Notes: generated by a model from the sequence alone, not told the origin. A stretch of DNA of 32,005 nt from Lachnospiraceae bacterium (GCA_022769665.1 JALEIR010000078.1:1-32005), one strand, 5' to 3'; shown: positions 8,219-17,800, counted from the stretch's first letter. A program made the numbers and translations.

Positions 8219-8250
8219 GGCGAAAACCGAATGTCGCTTGGTTTTTCGCC
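8219..8250 (-). other. 5' UTR hairpin upstream of the cNMP-domain gene
   Basis: On the minus strand GGCGAAAAACC pairs with GGTTTTCGCC (10 bp with one bulged A, 11-nt loop). It begins close to the start site predicted from the -10 at 8258-8263. It is followed by about 60 nt of leader before the ATG. It matches no riboswitch class I recognise; it may stabilise the transcript or control translation. Confidence 0.5.
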
Positions 8251-8252
8251 CG

Positions 8253-8265
8253 TGTATATTATACA
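8253..8265 (-). promoter_or_regulatory. -10 region of the minus-strand cNMP-domain gene, inside a short palindrome
   Basis: The minus strand carries TATAAT at 8263-8258, within TGTATA-A-TATACA (6-bp arms, 1-bp centre, 8253-8265). No convincing -35 is visible, so an activator or a dyad-binding regulator may be involved. Confidence 0.5.
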
Positions 8266-8307
8266 TCATATGAAGTGCAATTTTCTACTGTACTTTTGAT
8301 AAAAATG

Positions 8308-8316
8308 TGATAAAAT
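8308..8316 (+). promoter_or_regulatory. Possible extended -10 promoter for the DUF6508-like gene
   Basis: TGATAAAAT (8308-8316) matches the extended -10 form TGnTAnAAT. A weak TGTACT lies 16 bp upstream (8289-8294). It faces away from the minus-strand promoter at 8253-8265, making this a divergent promoter region. Confidence 0.4.
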
Positions 8317-8378
8317 AAAAATACATATGTGTCATTTTTAAGTTTACGCAGGAAAAAGCGGGAGAGTGAGAAGCAGTT

Positions 8379-8846
8379 ATGGAAAATGATATGGAATACA
8401 GACAAAAGCTGCTGCAGGAGTATAAACAGGCGGCGGCACCTCTGCTGCGCTATATCCCCTGGTTTGAAAAAAATGCGGGACAAAATCCCGGTACCTTCTA
8501 CCGGGGACCGGAATCCACGGAGCATTCCATGAGCATTCCTGTATACGATTCCACGCTGATGAGCTTTGTCAGGGAGGCGGAAGGTTCCGCTCTGATGGAC
8601 AGAAACTACAGCTATGTATATACACGCAATCATATTCAGAATCATGAGGATGAGAGAAAAATCATTGCAGCGGCGGAACTGAGAGACTGGGGGATTTTGC
8701 GGGGAATTCTGTCCAAATATGTTTTGGGCGGAAGGACCAAAAGCGTTCTTTGGTCACAGGCGGTACAAGAGAATATTTTTTATTTGGTGCTGAAAAGGAT
8801 GCAGGAAATTATCGAATACTGGGACAAGCCCATGGATATACGATAG
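8379..8846 (+). CDS. DUF6508-like hypothetical protein, 155 residues
   Basis: The protein is soluble and has no known activity. The pattern LLRYIPWFEKN (about 21-31), IPVYDSTLMSFVREAEGSALM (about 53-73) and LRGILSKYVLGGRTKSVLW, then LVLKRMQEIIEYW near the end resembles my memory of DUF6508 proteins (L-x-YIPYFE, then PVY, and a 'RGE-type' C-terminal block). I cannot verify that assignment. An in-frame ATG at 8391 is an alternative start. The site upstream of 8379 is weak and about 12 nt away (GGGAGAG at 8360-8366). The TetR gene begins 20 nt after its stop, so the two probably form an operon. Confidence 0.72.
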   Translation: MENDMEYRQKLLQEYKQAAAPLLRYIPWFEKNAGQNPGTFYRGPESTEHSMSIPVYDSTLMSFVREAEGSALMDRNYSYVYTRNHIQNHEDERKIIAAAELRDWGILRGILSKYVLGGRTKSVLWSQAVQENIFYLVLKRMQEIIEYWDKPMDIR

Positions 8847-8866
8847 AGGGGAAAGGTTAGCTATAT

Positions 8867-9454
8867 ATGGGAGAAAAATCAGTACAGAAGAAGAAATTTA
8901 TATTGGAGACAGCCAGGAAGGTCTTTGTTGAAAAAGGCTTTAAAAAGGTTACCATGAAGGATATTGTGGAAGCTTGTGATATCAGCCGCGGCGGTCTCTA
9001 TCTGTATTTTGATAATACCAGCCAGATATTCCTGGAAGTGCTGAAGCTGGAGAGCGAGGAGGCAGACGATGTCTTCTCCGATAACATTAAGGAAGATGCT
9101 ACAGCAGCAGATATTCTGGTGCTTTTTCTGCAGGAACAGAAGAAGGAATTGCTGCGCAAAAAGGATACGCTGACGCAGGCAATATATGAGTACTATTTTG
9201 AAAACCAGCCGGGCAGGAAAGACAATATCCTGAAGAAACAGTTTGACTCTGCGGTAAAGATTATCGAAAAGCTGATTGAAATCGGAGTGGACAACGGAGA
9301 ATTTTACTGCGAGGACTGTCAGGAAACGGCGCGCAATATTATGTTTGTGGTGGAAGGAATGAAAATTTCGGCCCAGACCATCGGTATTACATCGGAAACG
9401 GTAGACAGGGAGATTTTGTATATTTTGAAATCTCTCGGAGTTGAAACGGAATAA
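8867..9454 (+). CDS. TetR/AcrR-family transcriptional regulator
   Basis: This is a 195-residue dimeric regulator. The N-terminal TetR_N domain covers about residues 8-55: ILETARKVFVEKGFKKVTM, then DIVEACDISRGGLYLYF, the helix-turn-helix with the typical GxLYxYF recognition end. The C-terminal roughly 140 residues are the variable helical ligand-binding and dimer domain. Its ligand is not predictable. It lies 20 nt after the DUF6508-like gene and 37 nt before purL. Neither neighbour is a classic TetR target, so its regulon may lie elsewhere or be that small gene. Confidence 0.9.
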   Translation: MGEKSVQKKKFILETARKVFVEKGFKKVTMKDIVEACDISRGGLYLYFDNTSQIFLEVLKLESEEADDVFSDNIKEDATAADILVLFLQEQKKELLRKKDTLTQAIYEYYFENQPGRKDNILKKQFDSAVKIIEKLIEIGVDNGEFYCEDCQETARNIMFVVEGMKISAQTIGITSETVDREILYILKSLGVETE

Positions 9455-9470
9455 ATTTACTACTTAATAT
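9441..9470 (+). promoter_or_regulatory. Possible purL promoter at the end of the TetR gene
   Basis: TTGAAA (9441-9446), 18 bp, TAATAT (9465-9470). It overlaps the last codons of the TetR gene, and the purL ATG is 22 nt downstream. There is no purine riboswitch-like fold in the 37-nt gap. Confidence 0.4.
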
Positions 9471-9491
9471 AAATATACCTGGAGGAACAAC

Positions 9492-12400
9492 ATGGGAAAT
9501 GTTAGACGTATCTATGTAGAAAAGAAGGCACCTTTTGCCGTAAAAGCAAAGGAGCTGCACGAGGAACTGAAGAATTATCTGGGAATCAGTGTGGAGGGTG
9601 TCAGAGAATTCATTCGTTATGATGTGGAAAATATCTCGGATGAGGTGTTTGAAAGAGCTTGCAGAACCGTTTTTTCAGAGCCTCCCGTTGATGACCTTTA
9701 TCGGGAAAACATCGAAGTGCCGGCGAATGCAAAAGTTTTTTCCGTGGAGTTTTTACCCGGACAGTTCGATCAGAGAGCAGATTCGGCAGTACAGTGTGTG
9801 AGATTTTTGAAAGAGGATGAAGAGCCTGTTATCCGCACGGCTGTTACATATATGATTTTGGGAAATATTACGGATGCTGAGTTTACGGCGATCAAATCAT
9901 ACTGTATCAATCCCGTGGATTCCAGAGAGACGGGAATGGAAAAGCCTGACACCCTGATTACAGTGTTTGATGAGCCGGCGGACATTGCCGTGTTTGACGG
10001 CTTTACAAGTATGGAAGAGAGCGATCTGAAGAAGCTGTATGATTCTCTTTCTCTTGCCATGACCTTCAAGGACTTTTTACATATACAGAAATACTTCCGC
10101 GACGATGAAAAGCGAGACCCTTCCATGACGGAAATCCGTGTGCTGGACACCTATTGGTCTGACCATTGCCGCCATACCACCTTTTCCACCGAACTTACAG
10201 ACGTAGCGTTTGGAGAGGGCTATTATCGTTCTCCCATCGAGACAACCTATCAGAGTTATCTGGATACCAGAGAGGAAATCTTTGCCGGCAGAAAGGACAA
10301 GTTTGTCTGTCTGATGGATCTGGCACTGATGGCGATGAGAAAGCTGAAAGCCGACGGAAAGCTGGATGACATGGAGGAGTCGGATGAAATCAATGCCTGC
10401 TCCGTTGTAGTTCCCGTAGAAATGGATTACGGCGATTATAAGGAAACAGAGGAGTGGCTGGTGTTCTTTAAAAACGAGACACACAATCATCCCACAGAGA
10501 TTGAGCCCTTCGGCGGAGCTGCCACCTGTCTTGGAGGAGCTATCCGCGATCCTCTTTCCGGAAGAGGTTATGTATATCAGGCAATGCGTGTTACCGGTGC
10601 GGCTGACCCTACGGTTCCCGTGTCGGAGACCCTGAAAGGAAAGCTGTCCCAGAAGCGGCTGGTCCGCGGAGCGGCAAACGGCTATTCCTCTTACGGAAAC
10701 CAGATTGGACTGGCCACAGGTTTTGTAAAAGAAATTTATCATCCTGATTATGTGGCAAAGAGAATGGAAATCGGTGCGGTGATGGGAGCTGCTCCCAGAC
10801 GTAACGTGATTCGTGAGACTTCAGACCCCGGAGATATCATTATCCTTTTGGGCGGACGAACCGGAAGAGACGGATGCGGCGGTGCCACCGGCTCCTCCAA
10901 GGTGCATACCGAGAGTTCCATTGAGACCTGCGGCGCAGAGGTGCAAAAGGGTAATGCGCCGACAGAGCGCAAAATTCAGAGACTGTTCCGCCGCGAGGAA
11001 GTAAGCCGTATTATCAAGAAATGTAATGACTTCGGCGCAGGCGGAGTATCTGTAGCCATCGGAGAATTGGCCGATGGATTGACTGTTGACCTGGATAAGG
11101 TACCCAAGAAGTATGCAGGACTTGACGGGACAGAGCTTGCCATCTCCGAATCTCAGGAGCGTATGGCAGTGGTAGTTGATCCCAAGGATGTAGACAAGTT
11201 TTTGGGATACGCCGCTGAGGAGAATCTGGAAGCGGTAGCGGTAGCTGTTGTCACAGAGGAACCCAGACTGGTGCTGAACTGGAGAGGAAAGAAAATCGTC
11301 GATTTGAAGCGTGCATTCCTGGATACCAACGGTGCACATCAGGAGACTACCGTGAAGGTAGATATCCCCGACGAGAAGGAAAACTATTTTGAAAAATGGT
11401 CAGTTCCCGCTGTGGGTGAGAAGCTGGAGGCAGGAGATGTGAAGGCTGCCTGGCTGACCCTTTTGAATGATTTAAACGTTTGCTCCCAGAAGGGTCTGGT
11501 GGAGATGTTTGACTCCTCCATCGGTGCGGGAAGTGTACTGATGCCTTACGGCGGTGTACATCAGCTGACGGAGACCCAGACCATGATAGCGAAGTTGCCT
11601 GTTTTAAAGGGAAAGACAGATACCGTTACCATGATGAGCTACGGCTTTGATCCTTATCTGTCTTCCTGGAGCCCCTATCACGGAGCAATTTATGCTGTGT
11701 TGGAATCCATGGCAAAGATTGTGGCTTCCGGCGGTGATGCTTCCAAGATTCGTTTCACCTTCCAGGAATACTTCCGTAGAATGACCTCCGACCCGGAGCG
11801 CTGGAGCCAGCCGTTTGCGGCTCTCCTGGGAGCGTATGATGCACAGATTGGTTTCGGACTGCCCTCCATCGGCGGTAAAGACAGTATGTCCGGCACCTTC
11901 AATGATATTGATGTGCCGCCTACATTGGTTTCCTTCGCCGTGGATATTGCAAAGTCCGGTGAGATTGTGACTCCCGAACTGAAAAAGCCGGGCAATAAAC
12001 TGGTTCGTTTCCCTATTGAGAAGGATGATTTCGATATCCCCATGTATGAGGCGGTGGCGGATTTGTACGCTGCAATTCATGAGTTGATTCTGGATAAGAC
12101 AGTGGTGTCCGCTTATGCACTGGATGCAAAAGGTGTTGCTGCGGCAGTATCCAAGATGGCTTTCGGAAACAAGCTGGGTGTGAAGGTGGATTCTTCTGTG
12201 GACGCGGAAGAATTGTTCGGAAACGGACTGGGAGATATTCTGGTGGAGCTGCCGGAAGAAAGCATGGCGGTTCTGGATGAGAAGGAGCTGGATTACAAGG
12301 TTATCGGTACTGTTACCGAAGAGCCCGCTTTTGTTTACGGTGATGTAGAGATTACCATGGAGGAAGCTCTGAAGGCATGGACCTCCAAGCTGGAAAAGGT

Positions 12401-13289
12401 ATTTGCAACAAAAGCGGTAAAAGAAACAACTCCTGTGGAAAGTCCTATTTATAGAGCGGACAGCGTATATGTCTGCAAGAACAAGGTGGCTAAACCCACG
12501 GTATTTATTCCCGTGTTCCCCGGCACCAACTGCGAGTATGACAGCACCAAGGCATTTGAACGTGCCGGTGCCAATGTGGTGACAAAGGTGTTCAGAAACT
12601 TAAGCGCTCAGGACATCAGAGAGTCTGTAGATGAGTTTGAAAAGGCAATTTCCCAGGCGCAGATTATTATGTTCCCCGGAGGTTTTTCAGCCGGTGACGA
12701 GCCTGACGGAAGTGCGAAATTCTTTGCTACCGCATTCCAGAATGCAAAGATGAAAGAAGCTGTCATGAAGCTTCTGAATGAAAGAGACGGTTTGGCACTT
12801 GGTATCTGTAACGGTTTCCAGGCGCTGATTAAGCTGGGACTGGTTCCTTACGGTGAGATTTTGGGACAGAAGGAGGATTCTCCTACACTGACTTTCAATA
12901 CAATCAACCGTCACATCTCAAAGATGGTATATACCAAGGTTGTATCCAATAAATCTCCCTGGCTGAGCGGTGCCGAACTCGGCGGTGTATACTGCAATCC
13001 CGCTTCCCACGGTGAAGGACGTTTCGTGGCACCGAAGGAGTGGATAGACAAGCTGTTTGCTAACGGACAGGTGGCAACACAGTACTCTGACCAGAGCGGA
13101 AACGTATCTATGGATGAAGAATACAACATCAACGGCTCCTATGGCGCAATTGAGGGTATTACTTCACCTGACGGGCGTATCCTGGGCAAAATGGCACATT
13201 CCGAGAGAAGAGATGCAGCTGTTGCCATGAATATCTACGGACAACAGGACATCAGGATTTTTGAATCCGGTGTGGAGTATTTCAAATAA
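9492..13289 (+). CDS. purL: Phosphoribosylformylglycinamidine synthase, single-chain form
   Basis: This enzyme performs the fourth step of de novo purine synthesis: FGAR + glutamine + ATP to FGAM. The 1265-residue chain combines the synthase and glutaminase parts in one polypeptide, as in the long clostridial form, so no separate PurS or PurQ is needed. The synthase region includes TYWSDHCRHTTF, NETHNHPTEIEPFGGAATCLGG and ATGSSKVHTESS. The glutaminase domain starts near residue 1010 (VFIPVFPGTNCEYDS), with oxyanion-type MFPGGFSAGDE, nucleophile Cys near 1106 in LGICNGFQ, and the His/Glu pair in NPASHGEGRF near 1173. GGAGG lies 7 nt upstream of the ATG. No other purine gene is adjacent. Confidence 0.97.
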   Translation: MGNVRRIYVEKKAPFAVKAKELHEELKNYLGISVEGVREFIRYDVENISDEVFERACRTVFSEPPVDDLYRENIEVPANAKVFSVEFLPGQFDQRADSAVQCVRFLKEDEEPVIRTAVTYMILGNITDAEFTAIKSYCINPVDSRETGMEKPDTLITVFDEPADIAVFDGFTSMEESDLKKLYDSLSLAMTFKDFLHIQKYFRDDEKRDPSMTEIRVLDTYWSDHCRHTTFSTELTDVAFGEGYYRSPIETTYQSYLDTREEIFAGRKDKFVCLMDLALMAMRKLKADGKLDDMEESDEINACSVVVPVEMDYGDYKETEEWLVFFKNETHNHPTEIEPFGGAATCLGGAIRDPLSGRGYVYQAMRVTGAADPTVPVSETLKGKLSQKRLVRGAANGYSSYGNQIGLATGFVKEIYHPDYVAKRMEIGAVMGAAPRRNVIRETSDPGDIIILLGGRTGRDGCGGATGSSKVHTESSIETCGAEVQKGNAPTERKIQRLFRREEVSRIIKKCNDFGAGGVSVAIGELADGLTVDLDKVPKKYAGLDGTELAISESQERMAVVVDPKDVDKFLGYAAEENLEAVAVAVVTEEPRLVLNWRGKKIVDLKRAFLDTNGAHQETTVKVDIPDEKENYFEKWSVPAVGEKLEAGDVKAAWLTLLNDLNVCSQKGLVEMFDSSIGAGSVLMPYGGVHQLTETQTMIAKLPVLKGKTDTVTMMSYGFDPYLSSWSPYHGAIYAVLESMAKIVASGGDASKIRFTFQEYFRRMTSDPERWSQPFAALLGAYDAQIGFGLPSIGGKDSMSGTFNDIDVPPTLVSFAVDIAKSGEIVTPELKKPGNKLVRFPIEKDDFDIPMYEAVADLYAAIHELILDKTVVSAYALDAKGVAAAVSKMAFGNKLGVKVDSSVDAEELFGNGLGDILVELPEESMAVLDEKELDYKVIGTVTEEPAFVYGDVEITMEEALKAWTSKLEKVFATKAVKETTPVESPIYRADSVYVCKNKVAKPTVFIPVFPGTNCEYDSTKAFERAGANVVTKVFRNLSAQDIRESVDEFEKAISQAQIIMFPGGFSAGDEPDGSAKFFATAFQNAKMKEAVMKLLNERDGLALGICNGFQALIKLGLVPYGEILGQKEDSPTLTFNTINRHISKMVYTKVVSNKSPWLSGAELGGVYCNPASHGEGRFVAPKEWIDKLFANGQVATQYSDQSGNVSMDEEYNINGSYGAIEGITSPDGRILGKMAHSERRDAAVAMNIYGQQDIRIFESGVEYFK

Positions 13290-13315
13290 AATTGTTGTAA
13301 AGGTGGGTGAAGGTT

Positions 13316-14545
13316 ATGTTTCTGGCTTTAGTACCGCTTTTTGATGAAAATATGGCAGTGCGCGCGTACTCTATCTTTTCACAAAAGGATAATTTTTTCC
13401 TGAATCCCATGATGCTGGGCACCGGTCAAAATGACGGTGCAGCGCGTGTGGAAGGACTGGAACTGATTGAAAGCATGGGAATGGAAACTCTGTCCGAGGA
13501 TAAGGAGGTTTTTGTCCCGGTCAACAATATTTCCGTATTTTCCGATGTGGAAAGTCAGTGCAGCGCTCCCCACGGAAGAACTGTATTTCTGATTGACAAT
13601 ACGATTCCGCCGGTTGCGATTTATGTTGACAGGCTTCGAGAACTGAAAAAGATGGGGTATAAGCTTGCCGTGCGCAAACTTTCCGTTGCGGATTTTGAAA
13701 ACTGGCGCCAGATTCTGAAGCTGGCAGATTATGTTTTCCTGAACAGCAAAAAGATTGCCATCGATAAGGCAAAGCTTTATTTCGGTAAGCTATATCCGCA
13801 GATCAAGCTTTGTGCCGGAGCCATTGACACGATGGATAATTTCGAGGCTCTGAAGGCATCCGGCGGATATCAGCTGTACGAGGGTGATTTCTACAGAGTA
13901 CCGGTTACCAAAGGCTCTCATGAGGTAGCACCGTTAAAGGCAAATTATATTGAACTTTTGAATGTGGTGAACAATGAGAACTTTGAGCTCAATGATGCTG
14001 CAGATATTATAGGACGTGATACCGCATTAACCATATCCCTGCTGAAGATGGTAAACAGGATGACGGTAAATGCAGGTATTACTACCATACGCCACGCTGC
14101 TGCCATGTTGGGGCAGAAGGAATTGAAAAAATGGATTAATACGGCAGTGGTAAACGAACTTTATGCGGATAAGCCCAGTGAGATTACCAGACTGTCTCTG
14201 CTTCGTGCGAAATTTGCGGAAAATCTTGCACCTGTGTTTGAGGTGAAGAATAAAGCAGAGGAGCTGTTCCTGATGGGACTGTTTTCCGTGCTGGATGTGA
14301 TTCTGGAGAAGCCCATGGAGGAAGCCCTAAAAATGGTGATGGTGGCAGGTGATGTTCGTCTTGCCCTGATTGAGGGTAAGGGAAGCCTTGCGCCGGTATA
14401 TGATTTGATGAAACAGTATGAAAGTGCAAACTGGCAGGAGGTTTCCAGACGTCTTTTGCTTGCGGATATGGATGTGGAACAGGTAAATAATGCATATGTG
14501 GATGCCTTGAGATGGTACCGAGACCTGATGAGCGAAGAAAAGTAA
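13316..14545 (+). CDS. Degenerate EAL-HDOD signalling protein, YuxH type
   Basis: This 409-residue protein matches the two-part YuxH-like layout. An N-terminal EAL-like domain (about 1-195, starting MFLALVPLFDENMAVRAYS) has lost the metal-binding and catalytic residues. The place where an active EAL domain has a Gly-Tyr-x-x-Ala-x-Asp-Asp stretch reads GYKLAVRKLS, so phosphodiesterase activity is unlikely. The C-terminal HDOD domain (about 205-350) includes LLNVVNNENFELNDAADII, LTISLLKMVNR and TIRHAAAMLGQKELKKWI, typical of this non-catalytic HD relative. An in-frame GTG 9 nt upstream is the alternative start. The ATG is preferred because family members begin M-F-L/V-A-x-x-P-I/L-F-D. It starts 26 nt after purL and is probably co-transcribed, with no evident functional link. 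Confidence 0.85.
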   Translation: MFLALVPLFDENMAVRAYSIFSQKDNFFLNPMMLGTGQNDGAARVEGLELIESMGMETLSEDKEVFVPVNNISVFSDVESQCSAPHGRTVFLIDNTIPPVAIYVDRLRELKKMGYKLAVRKLSVADFENWRQILKLADYVFLNSKKIAIDKAKLYFGKLYPQIKLCAGAIDTMDNFEALKASGGYQLYEGDFYRVPVTKGSHEVAPLKANYIELLNVVNNENFELNDAADIIGRDTALTISLLKMVNRMTVNAGITTIRHAAAMLGQKELKKWINTAVVNELYADKPSEITRLSLLRAKFAENLAPVFEVKNKAEELFLMGLFSVLDVILEKPMEEALKMVMVAGDVRLALIEGKGSLAPVYDLMKQYESANWQEVSRRLLLADMDVEQVNNAYVDALRWYRDLMSEEK

Positions 14546-14562
14546 AAAAATAATTTTAGTAC

Positions 14563-14591
14563 TTTACGAGCCGGCGTTTTTTCGATATAAT
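14563..14591 (+). promoter_or_regulatory. Promoter of the carB1 leader
   Basis: TTTACG (14563-14568), 17 bp, then a perfect TATAAT (14586-14591). Transcription should begin near 14598, giving a leader of about 235 nt before carB1. Confidence 0.75.
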
Positions 14592-14612
14592 GGAACGAGT
14601 AAAATTTGCGGA

Positions 14613-14642
14613 CATGAGTTTTTTGGATGAAAATAACTCATG
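14613..14642 (+). other. 5' leader hairpin upstream of the carB1 leader ORF
   Basis: CATGAGTTTTTT (14613-14624) pairs with AAAA-T-AACTCATG (14630-14642, one bulged T) around a GGATG loop, giving 12 bp. It begins about 15 nt from the predicted transcript start. It does not contain the conserved sequence I associate with PyrR-binding loops. Confidence 0.65.
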
Positions 14643-14664
14643 CAGGAAAGGATCGGGAATCGAA

Positions 14665-14766
14665 ATGAAAGCACAAAACGCGGCAATCGTACAGAAAAAT
14701 CCCAAGAGCATGCATAATGCTTTTTATTCCCTTTTTTCCGTTGTTACTTCAATTTTTATATTGTAG
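14665..14766 (+). CDS. Putative leader peptide of carB1, 33 residues
   Basis: The ORF runs from ATG 14665 to TAG 14764-14766 within the untranslated leader of carB1. It has no Arg codon, so it is not an arginine-starvation leader. Its second half is strongly U-rich at the RNA level: residues 20-33 read FYSLFSVVTSIFIL, encoded largely by ttt, tat, tcc, ctt, ttt, gtt and att. Candidate ribosome sites are GGGA at 14655-14658 (6-nt gap) and AAAGGA at 14647-14652 (12-nt gap). The stop lies 6 nt before the terminator hairpin at 14773. A ribosome at the stop would therefore cover the 5' arm of the terminator. Context and position, rather than homology, support translation. Confidence 0.55.
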   Translation: MKAQNAAIVQKNPKSMHNAFYSLFSVVTSIFIL

Positions 14767-14772
14767 AGAAAG

Positions 14773-14805
14773 AAGTCAGTAAATTTATTTACTGACTTTT
14801 CTTTT
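14773..14805 (+). terminator. Attenuator: intrinsic terminator between leader ORF and carB1
   Basis: AAGTCAGTAAAT (14773-14784) pairs perfectly with ATTTACTGACTT (14787-14798), in practice an 11-bp stem with a TTTA loop, followed by TTCTTTT. It lies between the only visible carB1 promoter and the carB1 start (14832). Transcription of carB1 must therefore pass it, so it acts as an attenuator. No alternative RNA segment complementary to its 5' arm was found, which favours ribosome masking over an antiterminator stem. Confidence 0.85.
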
Positions 14806-14831
14806 AACCAAAGAGCGCACAGGAGGATGGA

Positions 14832-17800
14832 ATGAGTAAGAGAGAAGACATTAAGAAGGTATTGATAATCGGTTCCGGTCCCATTATTATCGGACAGGCC
14901 TGCGAATTTGACTATTCGGGTACCCAGGCATGTAAGGCACTTCGAAAACTGGGTTACAAAATTGTTCTGGTTAATTCAAATCCTGCTACGATTATGACGG
15001 ATCCTGAGATTGCGGATGTGACATATATCGAACCTCTGAATGTGAAACGTCTGGAGCAGATTATTGCCAAGGAGCGTCCTGATGCCATCTTGCCAAATCT
15101 GGGAGGACAGTCCGGACTGAATTTGTGTTCCGAGCTGGCAAATGAGGGAGTACTGGAAAAGTACAATGTAAAAGTAATCGGCGTACAGGTAGATGCTATC
15201 GAACGCGGCGAAGACCGTATTGAATTTAAGAAGACAATGAATAAGCTGGGCATTGAGATGGCCCGAAGCGAAGTGGCTTATTCTGTGGACGAAGCACTTG
15301 CAATTGCAGAGAAGCTGGGGTATCCGGTTGTACTGCGTCCTGCCTATACCATGGGTGGTGCCGGCGGCGGACTGGTATATAATGTAGAGGAATTAAAAAC
15401 AGTATGTGCAAGAGGACTTCAGGCATCATTGGTCGGACAGGTACTGGTAGAAGAGTCTATCCTGGGCTGGGAGGAATTGGAGCTGGAGGTAGTCAGAGAT
15501 GCAAAAGGCAATATGATTACCGTCTGCTTCATCGAGAACATCGATCCTCTGGGTGTTCATACCGGAGATTCCTTCTGCTCTGCACCAATGTTAACTATCT
15601 CCGAGGAGCTGCAGAAGCGTCTGCAGGAGCAGGCTTATAAAATTGTGAACGAGGTACAGGTCATTGGCGGAACAAATGTACAGTTTGCTCATGACCCGGT
15701 GAGTGACAGGATTATTGTCATTGAAATCAATCCCAGAACTTCACGTTCCTCCGCTCTGGCCAGCAAGGCAACCGGTTTTCCCATTGCCCTGGTCTCCGCA
15801 ATGTTGGCTGCAGGACTTACATTGGATGAAATTCCCTGCGGTGTATACGGAACATTGGACAAATATGTGCCCGGCGGCGATTACGTTGTCATAAAGTTTG
15901 CAAGATGGGCATTCGAGAAATTTAAGGATTCTCAGGACAAACTGGGTACGCAGATGCGTGCGGTGGGCGAGGTTATGAGTATCGGAAAGAACTACAAGGA
16001 AGCCTTCCAGAAGGCAATCCGCAGTCTGGAAATCGGAAGATACGGACTGGGTTTTGCAAAAGATTTTCACGAAAAGAGCAAGGAAGAGCTGTTGGAGCTT
16101 CTGGCATACCCAACCAGTGAGAGGCAATTTATCATGTATGAGGCTCTGCGCAAGGGAGCTACGGTGGAAGAACTGTTTGAACTGACTAAAATTAAGCATT
16201 ACTTTATCGAACAGATGAAGGAGCTTGTAGAGGAAGAAGAGCAGCTGCTTTCCATGAAGGGCAGCGTACCGGAAAAGGATGTTTTGGAGCGCGCCAAGAA
16301 GGACGGTTTTGCCGACAGATACTTAAGCAAGCTGCTGGAGGTGTCTGAGGAGGAAATCCGAAAAGCAAGAATCGGTTACGGAATCACGGAGAGCTGGGAG
16401 CCGGTTCATGTCAGCGGTACCAAGGACAGTGCTTATTATTATTCCACCTATAACGCACCGGACAAGACAACTGTTTCCGATAAAAAGAAGATAATGATTC
16501 TGGGCGGCGGTCCCAACCGTATCGGTCAGGGTATTGAATTTGACTATTGCTGTGTACATGCGGCATTTGCACTTAAAGAGTTGGGCTTTGAGACCATTAT
16601 TGTCAACTGTAACCCTGAGACGGTTTCCACAGATTACGATACCTCTGACAAGCTGTATTTCGAGCCTTTGACACTTGAGGATGTTTTAAGCATCTATGAG
16701 AAGGAAAAACCGGTTGGCGTTATTGCACAATTCGGCGGTCAGACTCCTTTAAATCTTGCAGCGGATTTGAAAAAGAACGGTGTAAAAATTTTGGGAACCT
16801 CTCCCGAGGTTATCGATATGGCTGAGGACAGAGATTTGTTCAGAGGTATGATGGAGAAGCTGGGAATTCCCATGCCGGAGGCAGGTATGGCAGTCAATGT
16901 GGAGGAAGCTCTGCAGATTGCGGAGAAGATTGGATATCCTGTTATGGTAAGACCTTCCTATGTGCTGGGAGGAAGAGGCATGGAGGTAGTGAATGAACCG
17001 GAGAGTCTGAGACAGTATATGGCGGCTGCGGTGGGCGTTACTCCCGACAGACCTATCCTGATTGACAGGTTCCTGCGTCATGCCACGGAATGTGAGGCGG
17101 ATGCCATCGCAGACGGAAAGCATGCCTTTGTACCCGCGGTGATGGAGCATATTGAGCTGGCAGGTGTACATTCAGGAGATTCCGCATGTATTCTGCCCTC
17201 AAAGAATATTCCGGCAGAGCTTGTAGAAACTATTAAAGATTATACGAGAAAAATCGCTGAGGAGATGGGTGTCTGCGGGTTGATGAATATGCAGTATGCC
17301 ATTGAAAACGGCAAGGTATACGTGCTGGAGGCAAATCCCAGAGCATCCAGAACCGTACCGCTGGTATCCAAGGTATGTAATGTAAAGATGGTAAAACTGG
17401 CGACGGAGATTATGACCGGCGAACTGACCGGACAGCCTTCTCCCATTGTCGGTATGAAGGAAGTGAAGCCTGCTTATTACGGTGTGAAGGAGGCTGTGTT
17501 CCCCTTCAATATGTTCCAGGAGGTTGACCCTGTTCTCGGACCGGAGATGCGTTCTACCGGAGAAGTTCTGGGACTGGCCACCAATGTGGGCGAAGCATTC
17601 TTTAAGGCTCAGGAGGCTACACAGCTTAAGCTGCCCACCTCCGGTACCGTACTGTTCAGTGTCAGCAGAAAGGATAAGCCGGAAGTTGTGGAAGTCGCGA
17701 AAATATTTGAGGAATGCGGTTTCCATATTGTGGCAACGGGAACGACTTACGAGCTTCTGGTAAAGAATGGTATTCAGGCGGACCGCGTCAATAAGATGCA

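Noticed and set aside
8158..8260. c-di-GMP riboswitch in the leader of the cNMP-domain gene
   Set aside because: A few short matches exist, but the conserved core and the second stem are missing.
10077..10742. Minus-strand open frame opposite purL (221 codons)
   Set aside because: purL motifs cover this region without interruption; the antisense reading has no support.
14665..14766. Arginine-codon attenuation by the carB1 leader peptide
   Set aside because: The 33 codons include no Arg codon, so starvation for arginine would not stall the ribosome here.
14598..14831. PyrR-binding attenuator or T-box riboswitch in the carB1 leader
   Set aside because: I see no PyrR-loop-like conserved segment and no T-box sequence or specifier arrangement; the leader ORF and terminator explain the region better.
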